DNA from: Bradyrhizobium jicamae
GTDB taxonomy: Bacteria; Pseudomonadota; Alphaproteobacteria; Rhizobiales; Xanthobacteraceae
Assembly: GCF_018130695.1 (NCBI RefSeq)
Contig: NZ_JAFCJX010000006.1
Location: forward strand, 62,001-126,000
Length of the DNA stretch: 64,000 nt
Direction of reading: 5' to 3'
Shown here piece after piece: positions 1-8,433 of this stretch. The position numbers and the translations under genes were made by a program. Under the pieces are notes generated by a model. The model was not told where the DNA came from and did not search any database. It was given only the letters and a program-made list of their open reading frames with translations. How positions within the stretch are numbered: the first letter of the stretch is position 1; each line of letters starts with the position of its first letter.

Positions 1-2
1 CG

Positions 3-80
3 CTGCCGCTGATGGCGATCGCCAAGGTGATGATTGATCACTTCAAGGCGCAGGATGCCGAACCTGCGCCGGCCCGTTGA
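3..80 (+). CDS. C-terminal end of a membrane protein, possibly an AI-2E/PerM-family transporter (partial)
   Basis: An open frame enters from the left edge and gives 25 residues before a TGA. It starts LPLMAIAKVMIDHF and ends in an Ala/Pro-rich tail. A hydrophobic run followed by a charged amphipathic end resembles the C-terminus of AI-2E (PerM) family transporters, but 25 residues are too few to be sure. The gene converges on the ABM-family gene at 88-384, leaving only 7 bases between the two stop codons. Confidence 0.4.
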   Translation: MPLMAIAKVMIDHFKAQDAEPAPAR

Positions 81-87
81 ACCGGAC

Positions 88-384
88 TCAGGTACTCACC
101 ACCGTCTCGGTGTGCTCGACATCGGGGGATGCGGCGAAATACGGGCCGACCAGCGCGCGCCAGGCGGTAAAATCCTCCGAACCGCGGAAGTCGACAGTGT
201 GGTTCTCCAGCGTCTCCCACTTCGCGACCAGGCGGTAGCGCGACGGTTTTTCGATCGATTTGTGCAGCTCAAACCCCTTGCCGCCCTTGGCGCGCAGGAA
301 CAGCGGCTTTGCCTTGGCGACCGCGGCTTCAAAATCCTTCTCGCTGCCCGGCTTGACGTCGATCAGTGCGATTTCGGTGATCAT
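88..384 (-). CDS. Antibiotic biosynthesis monooxygenase (ABM) family protein
   Basis: This 98-residue protein begins MITEIALIDVKPG and carries the short ferredoxin-like fold pattern of the ABM/YgiN family: a first strand, the segment EKDFEAAVAKAKPLF, then a YRLVAKWETLENHTVDF strand-helix signature. Family members act as small dimeric cofactor-free oxygenases or heme/quinone-binding proteins; the substrate here cannot be inferred. The ATG at 384 is preferred over the upstream in-frame ATG at 450 because GGAGAGG sits at the right distance before it and the extra N-terminal residues are not family-like. Confidence 0.8.
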   Translation of the reverse strand: MITEIALIDVKPGSEKDFEAAVAKAKPLFLRAKGGKGFELHKSIEKPSRYRLVAKWETLENHTVDFRGSEDFTAWRALVGPYFAASPDVEHTETVVST

Positions 385-483
385 CTTGGTGCCTCTCCCT
401 GGAACGGCTTGTCTGTAGCGCGGCGGGTGAAAAAGAAAAAGGCGCCGCAACGGGCGCCCTGACCTGTCGGATCATACCACCGT

Positions 484-732
484 TCAACGGAGCAGCAGCG
501 CCGCGCCCAGAACCATCAGCGCCGCACCGACGAGCATCGCGACCGGCCACAGGCTCTTGCGTTTGACATAGCGACCCTGCGCGCGCCGCTCGGCGATCAG
601 CGCGGTCTCGTATTCATCCGAGCTCGAGAACAGGCAGGCGAAGCCGCCGCGTGCGGTGGTGGCCGCCGCTTCGAGCGACGTCAGGGCAGCCTGCGGATTG
701 CGTGTAGGGATCGACTCCATACACGAAAGCAT
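484..732 (-). CDS. Small hypothetical protein with one C-terminal membrane helix
   Basis: The product is up to 82 residues (78 if the ATG at 720 is used). It has a polar N-terminal half with a FACLFSSSDEYETALIAERRAQG stretch, followed by a basic segment and one C-terminal transmembrane helix ending ALLLR. That topology suggests a tail-anchored inner-membrane protein. Neither start has a clear Shine-Dalgarno sequence. I do not recognise the family. The gene lies between the ABM gene and the diguanylate cyclase on the same strand. Confidence 0.5.
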   Translation of the reverse strand: MLSCMESIPTRNPQAALTSLEAAATTARGGFACLFSSSDEYETALIAERRAQGRYVKRKSLWPVAMLVGAALMVLGAALLLR

Positions 733-770
733 GGCGGCGAATGGTTAATCGAAAGTTACTTTTGTGCCTC

Positions 771-1982
771 TCACGCCGTCACCGGCTTCTGGCGCGCCGA
801 TGCCGGAAGGCCTGCGGTCTTGCGCCGCCAGTTCTCCAGCGACAGCGGCAGCTCCTCGGCAGCCTCGACCTTGTTACGGCCGGTGCGCTTGGCCTGGTAG
901 AGCGCGGTGTCGGCGGAGGCCAGCAGCACTTCGAGCTCGGTGCCGGCCGGGCCGCCAGCGACGCCAATGCTGACCGTGGTGTCGACCGGTCCCTCCTCGC
1001 AGACGATCCCGGAGGATTCGAACGCCTCGCGCACGCGCTCGGCGACCAGCACGCCCTCTTCGAGCGAGCAAGGCAAAAGTGCTGCGAATTCCTCGCCGCC
1101 GATGCGACCCGAGAGATCGCTGATGCGGAGATTGGTCATCACGACGGTTGCGAACAGCTTCAGGATCTCATCGCCCGCGGGGTGCCCGAAGCGATCGTTG
1201 ATCGACTTGAAGTGGTCGATGTCGAAGATCATCACCGTGACCGGACGGCCGGCCGTGGCCTCCCGCTCGATCACCCGTGAACAGGCTTCCGAGAAGCCGC
1301 GGCGGTTGAGCATGCCGCTGAGGGGATCGGTGGTCGCAGCCGTCTTGTGCACGGCGACCGCGCGGTCCGACACCATCATGAAGATCACGAACACGGTGCC
1401 GATCGCATAGAGCACCAGCTCGACCGAGAACATCGTGACCCAGAAGGAGGTCGCGAAATTCTCGTCATGCGGACGCAGCAGATCGCCGAGCAGGATCGGC
1501 AGCATCAACACGGTGCCATGGGCGATCGGAACCACGATGGTCGGCCAGCGCTTTTGCATCGAGCGGCGGCGCTCGTTCCAGAGTTCGGCGGCGGTGAGCG
1601 CGGCGTAGATCGCGACGATCGCCGCGCCAATGGTCAGGCGCATCGCGCCATCCTGGACGAAGGTGACGGCGCCAACCCAGGCGATCGGGCCGATCACGAT
1701 CCCCGGCAGGTTGGGCTTGCGGCCGTGGAACACGCGCGAGGCGTTCCACACCAGGCCGCAGGCGGCAAAGCCCACGGCGTGCAACGCCATCAACATTGGC
1801 GCACCCAGTGCGCTGCCTCCGACCGTCGACAGCGCAACCGACGCCGCGCCGAGCAGATAGGCCGTGCCCCACCATTTCAACGCCGGGATGCTCTCCTGCT
1901 TGCCGAAGAACATCAGCATGGCGCCGAGCATGCCCGCGACCATGGTCGCGAACAAATAAAGTGTCGACGTGTCAAATGACAT
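771..1982 (-). CDS. Membrane-anchored diguanylate cyclase (GGDEF domain)
   Basis: This 403-residue protein has about six hydrophobic helices in residues 1-205 and a GGDEF domain in about 215-385. The domain has the DIDHFKSINDRFGH metal/substrate segment and an active-site GGEEF at 295-299. RISD at 286-289 is an inhibitory I-site (RxxD five residues before GGEEF), so product inhibition by c-di-GMP is expected. It should make c-di-GMP from two GTP at the inner membrane, possibly sensing a signal through the membrane domain. The ATG at 1982 has GGGGTG upstream; longer in-frame starts add low-complexity sequence. There is no EAL domain. The 275 bases upstream contain no recognisable gene. Confidence 0.88.
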   Translation of the reverse strand: MSFDTSTLYLFATMVAGMLGAMLMFFGKQESIPALKWWGTAYLLGAASVALSTVGGSALGAPMLMALHAVGFAACGLVWNASRVFHGRKPNLPGIVIGPIAWVGAVTFVQDGAMRLTIGAAIVAIYAALTAAELWNERRRSMQKRWPTIVVPIAHGTVLMLPILLGDLLRPHDENFATSFWVTMFSVELVLYAIGTVFVIFMMVSDRAVAVHKTAATTDPLSGMLNRRGFSEACSRVIEREATAGRPVTVMIFDIDHFKSINDRFGHPAGDEILKLFATVVMTNLRISDLSGRIGGEEFAALLPCSLEEGVLVAERVREAFESSGIVCEEGPVDTTVSIGVAGGPAGTELEVLLASADTALYQAKRTGRNKVEAAEELPLSLENWRRKTAGLPASARQKPVTA

Positions 1983-2257
1983 GAGATCACCCCTGCCAGT
2001 GTGATGCAACATTCGCCGGCGCAAGATATGAGTGTGATGCAGCGCCAGTTCCGAGTGCACGCTAGAGGGCGCGAGTTCCAATTTCGTTTGTTCCCAAGCC
2101 CAAGTTTTCGCGAAAAACTGCGTTAATTCAGTTTGAAACTCACAGCAAAAAGGATGCGCCTTTTCGCCTCCTTTTATGCGATCCCGTTTACGTCTCTCGA
2201 ACGTCTGATCACGCCGCGCCCTTGCGGCGCAGGCTTTTGCTCGAAAACCACGCAAGC

Positions 2258-2284
2258 AAAAAGGGCGCCTTTCGGCGCCCTTTT
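2258..2284 (-). terminator. Rho-independent terminator of rplM-rpsI
   Basis: A perfect inverted repeat (GGGCGCC / GGCGCCC with a 4-base loop) is flanked by A and T runs. Read on the minus strand it ends in five T. It lies 46 bases beyond the rpsI stop. The flanking A/T runs also make it usable in the other direction. Confidence 0.9.
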
Positions 2285-2329
2285 CAATTTCCGATCTGCG
2301 GCAATTGCCGCGAATTGTCGTTTTTCGAA

Positions 2330-2806
2330 TTAGCGCTTCGAGAACTGGAAGGACTTGCGGGCCTTGGCCTTGCCGTACTTCTTGCGCTCGACCGCGCGGG
2401 AGTCGCGGGTCAGGAAGCCGCCCTTCTTGAGAACGCCGCGCAGCTCCGGTTCGAAGTTGGTCAGCGCCTTGGAGAGGCCGTGACGGACAGCGCCGGCCTG
2501 GCCGGACAGGCCGCCGCCGGCGACCGTGCAGATCACGTCGTACTGGCCGTTCCGGGCTGCGGCGACCAGCGGCTGCTGGATCATCATGCGCAGCACCGGG
2601 CGGGCGAAGTAGACTTCGAACTCGCGGGTGTTGACCGAGATCTTGCCCGAGCCCGGCTTGACCCAGACGCGGGCGACCGCGTCCTTGCGCTTGCCGGTGG
2701 CATAGGCGCGGCCGTACTTGTCGACCTTCTTGACGTACTTCGGCGCGTCGGGAGCCGCCGGCTTGACCTGCGAGAGCTGGTCGAGGGACTGCAACGTATC
2801 GGACAT
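2330..2806 (-). CDS. rpsI: 30S ribosomal protein S9
   Basis: This 158-residue protein has the S9 core: [20 protein letters not shown], the [19 protein letters not shown] segment, and the invariant basic tail ending [11 protein letters not shown] that reaches towards the ribosomal P site. An N-terminal extension of about 30 residues is usual in alphaproteobacteria. The start overlaps the rplM stop by one base (TAATG), so translation is probably coupled. The terminator at 2258-2284 follows it. Confidence 0.97.
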   Translation of the reverse strand: MSDTLQSLDQLSQVKPAAPDAPKYVKKVDKYGRAYATGKRKDAVARVWVKPGSGKISVNTREFEVYFARPVLRMMIQQPLVAAARNGQYDVICTVAGGGLSGQAGAVRHGLSKALTNFEPELRGVLKKGGFLTRDSRAVERKKYGKAKARKSFQFSKR

Positions 2807-3270
2807 TATGCGGCCCTCGTGTTCTTGCGGTTCAGTGCCGCGATATCGACCTTCTCGGGATTCTGGGCTTCATGCGGATGCTCGGCGCCGCCATAGACGC
2901 GCAGGTTGCCCATCTGCATGCGGCCGAGCGGACCGCGCGGGATCATGCGCTCGATCGCCTTCTCGACGACGCGCTCGGGGAAGCGACCCTCGAGGATCTG
3001 CTTCGCGGTGCGCTCCTTGATGCCGCCGATATAGCCGGTGTGCTTGTAGTAGACCTTGTTGTCGCGCTTGCGACCGGTCAGCACCACATGGGCGGCGTTG
3101 ATGATGATGACATTGTCACCGCAATCGACATGCGGGGTATAGGTGGGCAGGTGTTTGCCGCGCAGGCGCATCGCGACGATGGTGGCAAGGCGACCGACGA
3201 CCAGACCCTTGGCGTCGATCACGACCCACTTCTTCGTCACTTCGGCGGGCTTGGCCGAGAACGTGCTCAT
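2806..3270 (-). CDS. rplM: 50S ribosomal protein L13
   Basis: The 154-residue protein contains the L13 hallmarks [48 protein letters not shown] and [19 protein letters not shown]13 binds 23S rRNA early in large-subunit assembly. It is the first gene of the conserved L13-S9 operon; the AT-rich stretch upstream (about 3370-3424) is the likely promoter region. Confidence 0.97.
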   Translation of the reverse strand: MSTFSAKPAEVTKKWVVIDAKGLVVGRLATIVAMRLRGKHLPTYTPHVDCGDNVIIINAAHVVLTGRKRDNKVYYKHTGYIGGIKERTAKQILEGRFPERVVEKAIERMIPRGPLGRMQMGNLRVYGGAEHPHEAQNPEKVDIAALNRKNTRAA

Positions 3271-3369
3271 GTGTGAGATCCGTGAAAAAAGAAATCGGCG
3301 CCGTGTGCGCCGAACTGGGCGGGTTTCTAGAGAAGCGGCGCGCTCACGTCAATGCCCGCGCGCGCAAAT

Positions 3370-3424
3370 TACGCCAGTAAAAACAATTACTTATAAATAT
3401 GGTACAATAATACCATAGAAAACC
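3370..3424 (-). promoter_or_regulatory. AT-rich promoter region of rplM-rpsI with a 7-bp inverted repeat
   Basis: This short segment is conspicuously AT-rich compared with its GC-rich surroundings. It contains the inverted repeat TATGGTA-6 nt-TACCATA at 3398-3417 and a TATAAGT-like -10 region (minus strand) next to it. Its position 100-150 bases upstream of rplM fits a promoter. The inverted repeat could be a regulator site or the 3' hairpin of the thioesterase transcript ending at 3425. Confidence 0.45.
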
Positions 3425-3853
3425 CTATTGATTTGGAATGGAATAGGTCGACGTGACATGGGCAATCGGGTCCGGCGACGTCCCCGACAGCAAGGTGACC
3501 TCGCCGACCGCAAGCCGCTTGCCGAGCTTGAGCAGCTTGGCGACCGCCAGCACGTCCTGCCCCGGCTGGCCCTTGCGCAGGAAGTTGATGTTGAGATTCG
3601 TGGTCACCGCGAGACCGATCGGACCGATCGCCGACAGCAGCACGACGTACATCGCGAAATCGGCCAGTGCCATCAGCGTCGGCCCCGATACCGTTCCGCC
3701 CGGCCGCAGCATGCGCTCGCTGAAACGCTGGCGCAGCAGGCAGGTTTGGCCGTCGGCGCTTTCGATCGTGATGTCGTCACTGGTGAAGGCCTGCGGGAAT
3801 TCCCTGCGCAGGAACTCCACCAGGTCAGCCACGCTCATTTTCGCATTTGCCAT
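3425..3853 (-). CDS. PaaI-type hotdog-fold thioesterase
   Basis: This 142-residue protein shows the hotdog thioesterase layout: a middle segment RPGGTVSGPTLMALADFAMYVVL forming the central helix and active-site region, and the strand TTNLNINFLRKG that packs the substrate tunnel, typical of PaaI/YiiD-like acyl-CoA thioesterases. It probably hydrolyses a small or aromatic acyl-CoA. It lies divergently next to an enoyl-CoA hydratase, consistent with acyl-CoA metabolism. Confidence 0.8.
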   Translation of the reverse strand: MANAKMSVADLVEFLRREFPQAFTSDDITIESADGQTCLLRQRFSERMLRPGGTVSGPTLMALADFAMYVVLLSAIGPIGLAVTTNLNINFLRKGQPGQDVLAVAKLLKLGKRLAVGEVTLLSGTSPDPIAHVTSTYSIPNQ

Positions 3854-3924
3854 GCCGTCCCTGCCCTCGCGTCAGCCACCCGGTTACATTAAATTGCAGG
3901 CAAAGACCTAACGGAAAACTGGAA

Positions 3925-4746
3925 ATGCCCCAAGCCGCCCGCGCACCCGCCGCACCGCCATCCATCCTCCTGCGCGTGCAGGTCGGCAGCATCGCCGTGC
4001 TGACGCTGAACCGCCCCGCAGCGCGCAACAGCCTCTCCGAGGGCCTGATCGCGGAACTGCACGGCGCGCTGAAGCAGATCCATGATGATACCAGCGTGCG
4101 CGGCGTCGTGATCGCGGCCAACGGCCCCGCCTTCTCCGCCGGCCACGACATGAAGGAATTGACCGCGCGCCGCAGCGACGCCGATCGTGGCCGTGCCTAC
4201 TTCGCGCAGATCATGAACGCCTGCAGCGCGATGATGCAGGCGGTGGTGCATCTGCCGAAACCCGTGGTCGCCGCAGTCCAGGGCGTCGCAACCGCAGCCG
4301 GCTGTCAGCTCGTGGCGAGTTGCGATCTTGCGGTGGCATCGGAGGCCGCGAGCTTTGCGACGCCCGGTGTCGACATCGGGCTGTTCTGCTCGACGCCGAT
4401 GGTGGCGCTGTCGCGCAACGTGCCACGCAAGCAGGCGATGGAGATGCTGCTCACCGGCGAGCCGGTGCCCGCCGCAACCGCACAGAGCATCGGCTTGATC
4501 AACCGCGTCGTAGCCGCCGGCACCGAGCGCGAAGCCGCGATCGCACTGGCGCAGAAGGTCGCGCTGAAATCCGCCTACACTGTCAAGCTCGGCAAGGAAG
4601 CGTTCTATCGCCAGGCCGAGATGAGTCTGGCGGATGCCTATCGCTTCGCGGCCGAAGTGATGACCGAGAACATGATGGCGCGCGACGCCGAGGAAGGCAT
4701 CGGCGCCTTCATCGAGAAGCGCGAGCCGAAGTGGCAGGATAAGTAG
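3925..4746 (+). CDS. Enoyl-CoA hydratase/isomerase family protein (crotonase fold)
   Basis: The 273-residue protein has the crotonase oxyanion-hole segments FSAGHDMKEL (about residues 70-80) and VQGVATAAGCQLVASCDLAVAS (about 117-138), followed by the conserved FATPGVDIGLFCSTPMVALSR. The GC-rich N-terminus before SILLRVQVG is variable. It should hydrate or isomerise an enoyl-CoA; the physiological substrate is not evident. The ATG at 3925 is chosen because the longer frame starts inside the divergent thioesterase gene. A dispersed repeat lies immediately downstream. Confidence 0.85.
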   Translation: MPQAARAPAAPPSILLRVQVGSIAVLTLNRPAARNSLSEGLIAELHGALKQIHDDTSVRGVVIAANGPAFSAGHDMKELTARRSDADRGRAYFAQIMNACSAMMQAVVHLPKPVVAAVQGVATAAGCQLVASCDLAVASEAASFATPGVDIGLFCSTPMVALSRNVPRKQAMEMLLTGEPVPAATAQSIGLINRVVAAGTEREAAIALAQKVALKSAYTVKLGKEAFYRQAEMSLADAYRFAAEVMTENMMARDAEEGIGAFIEKREPKWQDK

Positions 4747-4747
4747 C

Positions 4748-4853
4748 TGACCCTCATCCTGAGGAGCCGCGTCAGCGGCGTCTCGAAGGATGCAGGCCGA
4801 TCGGTGGCCTCATGGTTCGAGACGCGCGTTCCGCGCTCCTCACCATGAGGGTC
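4748..4853. repeat. Dispersed intergenic repeat, family A, copy 1
   Basis: The element starts TGACCCTCATCCTGAGGAGC, has CGTCTCGAAGGATG in the first half and CATGGTTCGAGACG in the second half, and ends CTCACCATGAGGGTC, so its halves form nested inverted repeats. A second copy is at 30119-30224. It sits between the crotonase and CoA-binding genes. I associate this element with Bradyrhizobium intergenic regions. Confidence 0.85.
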
Positions 4854-4866
4854 TTAAGGAAAGAAA

Positions 4867-5451
4867 ATGAACCACGACGCCTACGACGACAATTACATCC
4901 GCAGCATCCTCAACTCCGTGAAGTCGATCGCGATGGTCGGCGCCTCGCCGGTCAATGTGCGGCCGAGCTATTTTGCGTTCAAATATCTGGCGCAGCGCGG
5001 CTATGACATGATCCCGGTCAACCCCGGCCATGTCGGCAAGGCGCTGATGGGCAAACCGTTCGTGGCCTCGCTCGCCGACATCGGCCGCCCGATCGACATG
5101 GTCGATATCTTCCGCAATTCGAGCCACATCATGCCGGTGGTCGAGGAAGCACTCAGCCTGCCGCAGCCGCCCAAGGTGATCTGGATGCAGCTCGGCGCGC
5201 GCGACGATGCAGCCGCAGAGAAGGCCGAAGCTGCAGGCCTCAAGGTCGTGATGAACCGCTGCCCGAAGATCGAGTATGGCCGGCTGTCGTCGGAGATCTC
5301 ATGGATGGGCGTGAACTCGCGCACACTCAGCTCCAAGCGCGCACCGATTCCAACGCAGGGCATGCGGCTGTCGCTCAACCGCACCAGCTTCGGCGGCGGC
5401 CAGACCGCGGCATCCGACCGCGCTGCGAAAAACAAGACCGAGACGACCTGA
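4867..5451 (+). CDS. CoA-binding domain protein (YccU-like)
   Basis: This 194-residue protein has a Rossmann-type CoA-binding domain: SIAMVGASPVNVRPSYFAFKYL near residues 20-40, YDMIPVNPGH, and the central PIDMVDIFRNS and VIWMQLGARDD motifs, with NRCPKIEY near the end. Single-domain proteins of this type bind CoA-like nucleotides, but their biochemical role is unclear. It lies about 150 bases upstream of metY on the same strand; I recall this pairing from Rhizobiales, which suggests a link to sulfur amino acid metabolism. A purine-rich AAGGAAAG lies before the ATG. Confidence 0.85.
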   Translation: MNHDAYDDNYIRSILNSVKSIAMVGASPVNVRPSYFAFKYLAQRGYDMIPVNPGHVGKALMGKPFVASLADIGRPIDMVDIFRNSSHIMPVVEEALSLPQPPKVIWMQLGARDDAAAEKAEAAGLKVVMNRCPKIEYGRLSSEISWMGVNSRTLSSKRAPIPTQGMRLSLNRTSFGGGQTAASDRAAKNKTETT

Positions 5452-5597
5452 CGCAGTTGCGGAATATTCCTGTCGGTTGCGGGATCGTGCGAAGCACATC
5501 CATTCCAAACCCGAGATCGCGTGCCAACTTGTCTTGACGGACGTCGCCGTCGCCATCAGCATGCCGCGCGTTTCGACAAGGTCACAAGGATAACAGA

Positions 5598-6878
5598 ATG
5601 ACTGATCGTCTTCCGGGATTTTCCACCCTCGCCGTGCATGCCGGTGCGCAGCCCGATCCCACCACCGGCGCGCGGGCGACGCCGATCTATCAGACCACGT
5701 CATTCGTGTTCAACGATGCCGACCACGCCGCCTCGTTGTTCGGCCTGCAGGCATTCGGCAACATCTATACCCGCATCGGCAACCCGACCAATGCGGTGCT
5801 CGAAGAGCGCGTCGCCGCGCTCGAGGGCGGCACGGCGGCACTTGCGGTCGCCTCCGGTCACGCCGCGCAGCTCGTGGTGCTGCAGCAGCTGCTGCGTCCG
5901 GGCGATGAGATCATCGCGGCGCGAAAACTCTACGGCGGCTCGATCAACCAGTTCACCCACGCCTTCAAGGCGTTCGGCTGGAACGTCGCCTGGGCCGATC
6001 CCGATGAGATCTCCACCTTCGAGCAGGCGGTGACGCCGCACACCAAGGCAATCTTCATCGAGTCGATCGCCAACCCCGCCGGCAGCATCACCGATATCGA
6101 GGCGATCGCAGCGGTGGCGCGCAAGGCCGGCGTGCCGCTGATCGTCGACAACACGCTGGCGACGCCGTATCTGATCAAGCCGATCGATCACGGCGCCGAC
6201 ATCGTCGTGCACTCCTTGACGAAATTCCTCGGCGGCCACGGCAACTCGCTCGGCGGCATCATCGTCGATGCCGGCACCTTCGACTGGTCGAAGGACAACA
6301 AGTACCCGATGCTGAGCGAGCCGCGCCCGGAATATCACGGCATCAAGATCCAGGAGACCTTTGGCAATTTCGCCTTCGCGATCGCCTGCCGCGTGCTCGG
6401 CCTGCGCGACCTCGGCCCGGCGCTGTCGCCGTTCAATGCCTTCATGATCCTGACTGGTATTGAGACCCTGCCGCTGCGGATGCAGAAGCACTGCGACAAT
6501 GCCAGGGCGATCGCCGAATTCCTGTCCGGCCATGCCGCGGTGGCGTCGGTGGACTACGCCGGCCTGCCCGGCAATGCCTACAACAACCTCGCGCGCAAAT
6601 ATGCGCCGAAGGGCGCGGGCGCCGTGTTCACCTTCAGCCTCAAGGGCGGCTACGACGCCGGCGTCAATCTGGTGTCGAACCTGAAGCTGTTCTCGCACCT
6701 CGCCAATGTCGGCGACACCCGCTCGCTGGTGATCCACCCGGCCTCCACTACCCACAGCCAGCTTGACGACGCCGCCAAGGTGAGGTCGGGAGCTGCGCCC
6801 GACGTGGTGCGGCTGTCGATCGGCATCGAGGACAAGGAAGATCTGATCGCCGACCTCGACCAGGCCCTGAACGCCTGA
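5598..6878 (+). CDS. metY: O-acetylhomoserine sulfhydrylase (PLP-dependent)
   Basis: The 426-residue length is typical of O-acetylhomoserine sulfhydrylases. It begins TLAVHAGAQPDPTTGARATPIYQTTSFVF, has YTRIGNPTNAVLEERVAALEGG, and the PLP-binding lysine in SLTKFLGGHGNSLGG (around residue 210). The end has the conserved THSQLDDAAKVRSGA and RLSIGIEDKEDLIADLDQAL. It makes homocysteine from O-acetylhomoserine and sulfide in methionine synthesis. I looked for a SAM riboswitch in the 146 bases upstream and could not support one. A GC-rich hairpin follows the gene. Confidence 0.9.
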   Translation: MTDRLPGFSTLAVHAGAQPDPTTGARATPIYQTTSFVFNDADHAASLFGLQAFGNIYTRIGNPTNAVLEERVAALEGGTAALAVASGHAAQLVVLQQLLRPGDEIIAARKLYGGSINQFTHAFKAFGWNVAWADPDEISTFEQAVTPHTKAIFIESIANPAGSITDIEAIAAVARKAGVPLIVDNTLATPYLIKPIDHGADIVVHSLTKFLGGHGNSLGGIIVDAGTFDWSKDNKYPMLSEPRPEYHGIKIQETFGNFAFAIACRVLGLRDLGPALSPFNAFMILTGIETLPLRMQKHCDNARAIAEFLSGHAAVASVDYAGLPGNAYNNLARKYAPKGAGAVFTFSLKGGYDAGVNLVSNLKLFSHLANVGDTRSLVIHPASTTHSQLDDAAKVRSGAAPDVVRLSIGIEDKEDLIADLDQALNA

Positions 6879-6890
6879 TCCGGCCCTGTC

Positions 6891-6915
6891 GGGAGCGGCG
6901 CCCGCCGCCGCTCCC
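6891..6915 (+). terminator. GC-rich hairpin after metY, possible terminator
   Basis: A perfect 10-bp inverted repeat (GGGAGCGGCG / CGCCGCTCCC) with a 5-base loop lies 12 bases after the metY stop. There is no T run, so it may stabilise the 3' end or act as a weak terminator. Confidence 0.5.
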
Positions 6916-6998
6916 ACCCTCCAATGGCCAGCTCTCGTTAACGGTCATTCCGGCATAAAGTGGCATTGATTGGCTCCTTATGATTCGGGAGAGCATTG

Positions 6999-7406
6999 AT
7001 GCTGCGCTTGATTTTGCCGCTCGCGGTCGCGCTGTCCGCGACCCTGCCCGTTTTCGCCGCCGACAATGCCGTCGCCCCCAAACGCGCGACGGCGCGCGCC
7101 GCGGCACAGCTGCCGCCCGGCCTGCCGCACCGGCCCTACGTCTACAAGACCACGATCGTCCCGCCGGCCTATGTCCGCCGCGGTCGCCAGCTGGTCGTAG
7201 TCGAGGAGCCCGAGGTGTTTCCGCAGAATGCGCTGCCCTACATCCCGCTGGTGCGGGGCGAGCCGCTGCTGCCGGGCTCGACGGCGCTGCCCGGCTATTA
7301 CGGTACGCCGCATTCCTACAGCTATACCGGCCCCTATTACGGCGGCGCCTATGTGCACTATTGGGACCGCCTGCCCTATGCCTGCGGTGTCTACGGCTAC
7401 TGCTGA
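6999..7406 (+). CDS. Small secreted protein rich in Pro, Tyr and Gly
   Basis: The product has 135 residues. It starts with a signal peptide (MLRLILPLAVALSATLPVFAA, cleavage probably near residue 20). The mature part is rich in Pro, Tyr and Gly: PPGLPHRPYVYKTTIVPPAY, then GYYGTPHSYSYTGPYYGGAY, ending in GVYGYC. It is probably periplasmic or surface-exposed; I do not recognise a named domain. The ATG at 6999 is preferred over the TTG at 6996 because GGGAGAG is well placed before it. It precedes the NAD regulator gene by 15 bases. Confidence 0.7.
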   Translation: MLRLILPLAVALSATLPVFAADNAVAPKRATARAAAQLPPGLPHRPYVYKTTIVPPAYVRRGRQLVVVEEPEVFPQNALPYIPLVRGEPLLPGSTALPGYYGTPHSYSYTGPYYGGAYVHYWDRLPYACGVYGYC

Positions 7407-7421
7407 GCGATAAGGAATCAC

Positions 7422-8378
7422 TTGGCGAAAACACCAACCAAAGCAGGCGCATCGCGCTCGGTCGATGCGATCACCGCAGACCTCGTCGCCGTGCTGGTCG
7501 CGGTCACCGACGGCGCGCCGAAGATCATGACCATCGCCGGCGGCAGTGCGCTGCCGAGCGGGCCGTTCGAGTTCACGCACCGTTCGTTGCAGACGGGTCT
7601 GCGGGCCTGGGTGGAGGCGCAGACCGGCCACCCGCTTGGTTATCTCGAGCAGCTCTACACCTTCGCCGATCGCGGCCGCAGCGGCGATGCCAAGGCGCCG
7701 CACAGCATCTCCATTAGCTATCTCGGCCTCACCCGCGAGGATCAGGTCGGCGCCGGCTTCGCGGCGCACTGGTCGGGCTGGTACGACTATTTCCCCTGGG
7801 AAGACCACCGCGACGGTGCTCCGCCCTTCATCGCGAAACTGCTGACGCCGCGGTTGAAAGCCTGGGCGAAGTCCGCGGACTCATCCCCGCTGCAGCGCGA
7901 GCGCTGGCAGCGCTGTGCCATCACCTTCGGCCTCGACAACCGCGACTGGAACGAGGAGCTGGTGCTGCAGCGCTACGAGCTGCTGTACGAGGCCGGACTG
8001 ATCCCGGAAGCCAATCGCGGCAACGGCCGCGAGACCTCGGTCGTTCCGGGCAAGCCGATGACCTCGGATCACCGCCGCATCCTCGCGACCGGCCTTGCGC
8101 GGCTGCGCGCCAAGATCAAGTACCGGCCGGTGGTGTTCGAGCTGATGCCTTCAGAGTTCACCCTGCTACAGCTGCAACGCAGTGTTGAGGCGCTCGCAGG
8201 CCGGCTGGTCCACAAGCAGAATTTCCGCCGCCTCATCGAGCAGCAGGAACTCGTTGAAGAAACTGGCGCAATGGCCGCCGACACCGTCGGCCGCCCGGCA
8301 AAACTGTTCCGCTTCCGCCATGGCGTTCTGGCCGAACGCGCCGTCGCCGGCACAAAACTGCCGCTCTCCCGGACTTGA
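7422..8378 (+). CDS. nadQ: NUDIX-like plus winged-helix regulator of NAD biosynthesis (NadQ/NrtR-like)
   Basis: This 318-residue protein has an N-terminal NUDIX-like fold (about residues 15-160: TIAGGSALPSGPFEFTHRSLQTGLRAWVEAQTG, YTFADRGR) with no clear complete NUDIX-box glutamates, so it is probably a sensor rather than a hydrolase. The C-terminal winged helix (about 235-310: MPSEFTLLQLQRSVEAL, KQNFRRLIEQQELVEETG, GRPAKLFRFRH) matches the DNA-binding end of NrtR/COG4111 regulators. It directly precedes nadABC and a tandem operator, so it most likely represses NAD synthesis in response to a NAD-related ligand. The start is TTG at 7422 after AAGGA. Confidence 0.7.
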   Translation: MAKTPTKAGASRSVDAITADLVAVLVAVTDGAPKIMTIAGGSALPSGPFEFTHRSLQTGLRAWVEAQTGHPLGYLEQLYTFADRGRSGDAKAPHSISISYLGLTREDQVGAGFAAHWSGWYDYFPWEDHRDGAPPFIAKLLTPRLKAWAKSADSSPLQRERWQRCAITFGLDNRDWNEELVLQRYELLYEAGLIPEANRGNGRETSVVPGKPMTSDHRRILATGLARLRAKIKYRPVVFELMPSEFTLLQLQRSVEALAGRLVHKQNFRRLIEQQELVEETGAMAADTVGRPAKLFRFRHGVLAERAVAGTKLPLSRT

Positions 8379-8433
8379 CAGACCTTATGCTCAGGATAAG
8401 TATAAGCCATCTTATGCTCACGGAGAGTATAAA
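8375..8433 (+). promoter_or_regulatory. nadABC promoter with two tandem operator copies
   Basis: A perfect -35 TTGACA at 8375-8380 overlaps the upstream gene's stop codon. Two copies of a 23-base motif follow: CTTATGCTCAGGATAAGTATAAG at 8384-8406 and CTTATGCTCA-CGGAGAGTATAAA at 8411-8433, starting 27 bases apart. Copy 1 covers the spacer and -10-like TAAGTATAAG; copy 2 covers the GGAGAG ribosome-binding site and touches the nadA ATG. Occupation would block both transcription and translation of nadA. Confidence 0.7.

Noticed and set aside
5452..5597. Possible SAM riboswitch upstream of metY
   Set aside because: I could not find the SAM-II pseudoknot core or any clear conserved helix in the 146 bases.
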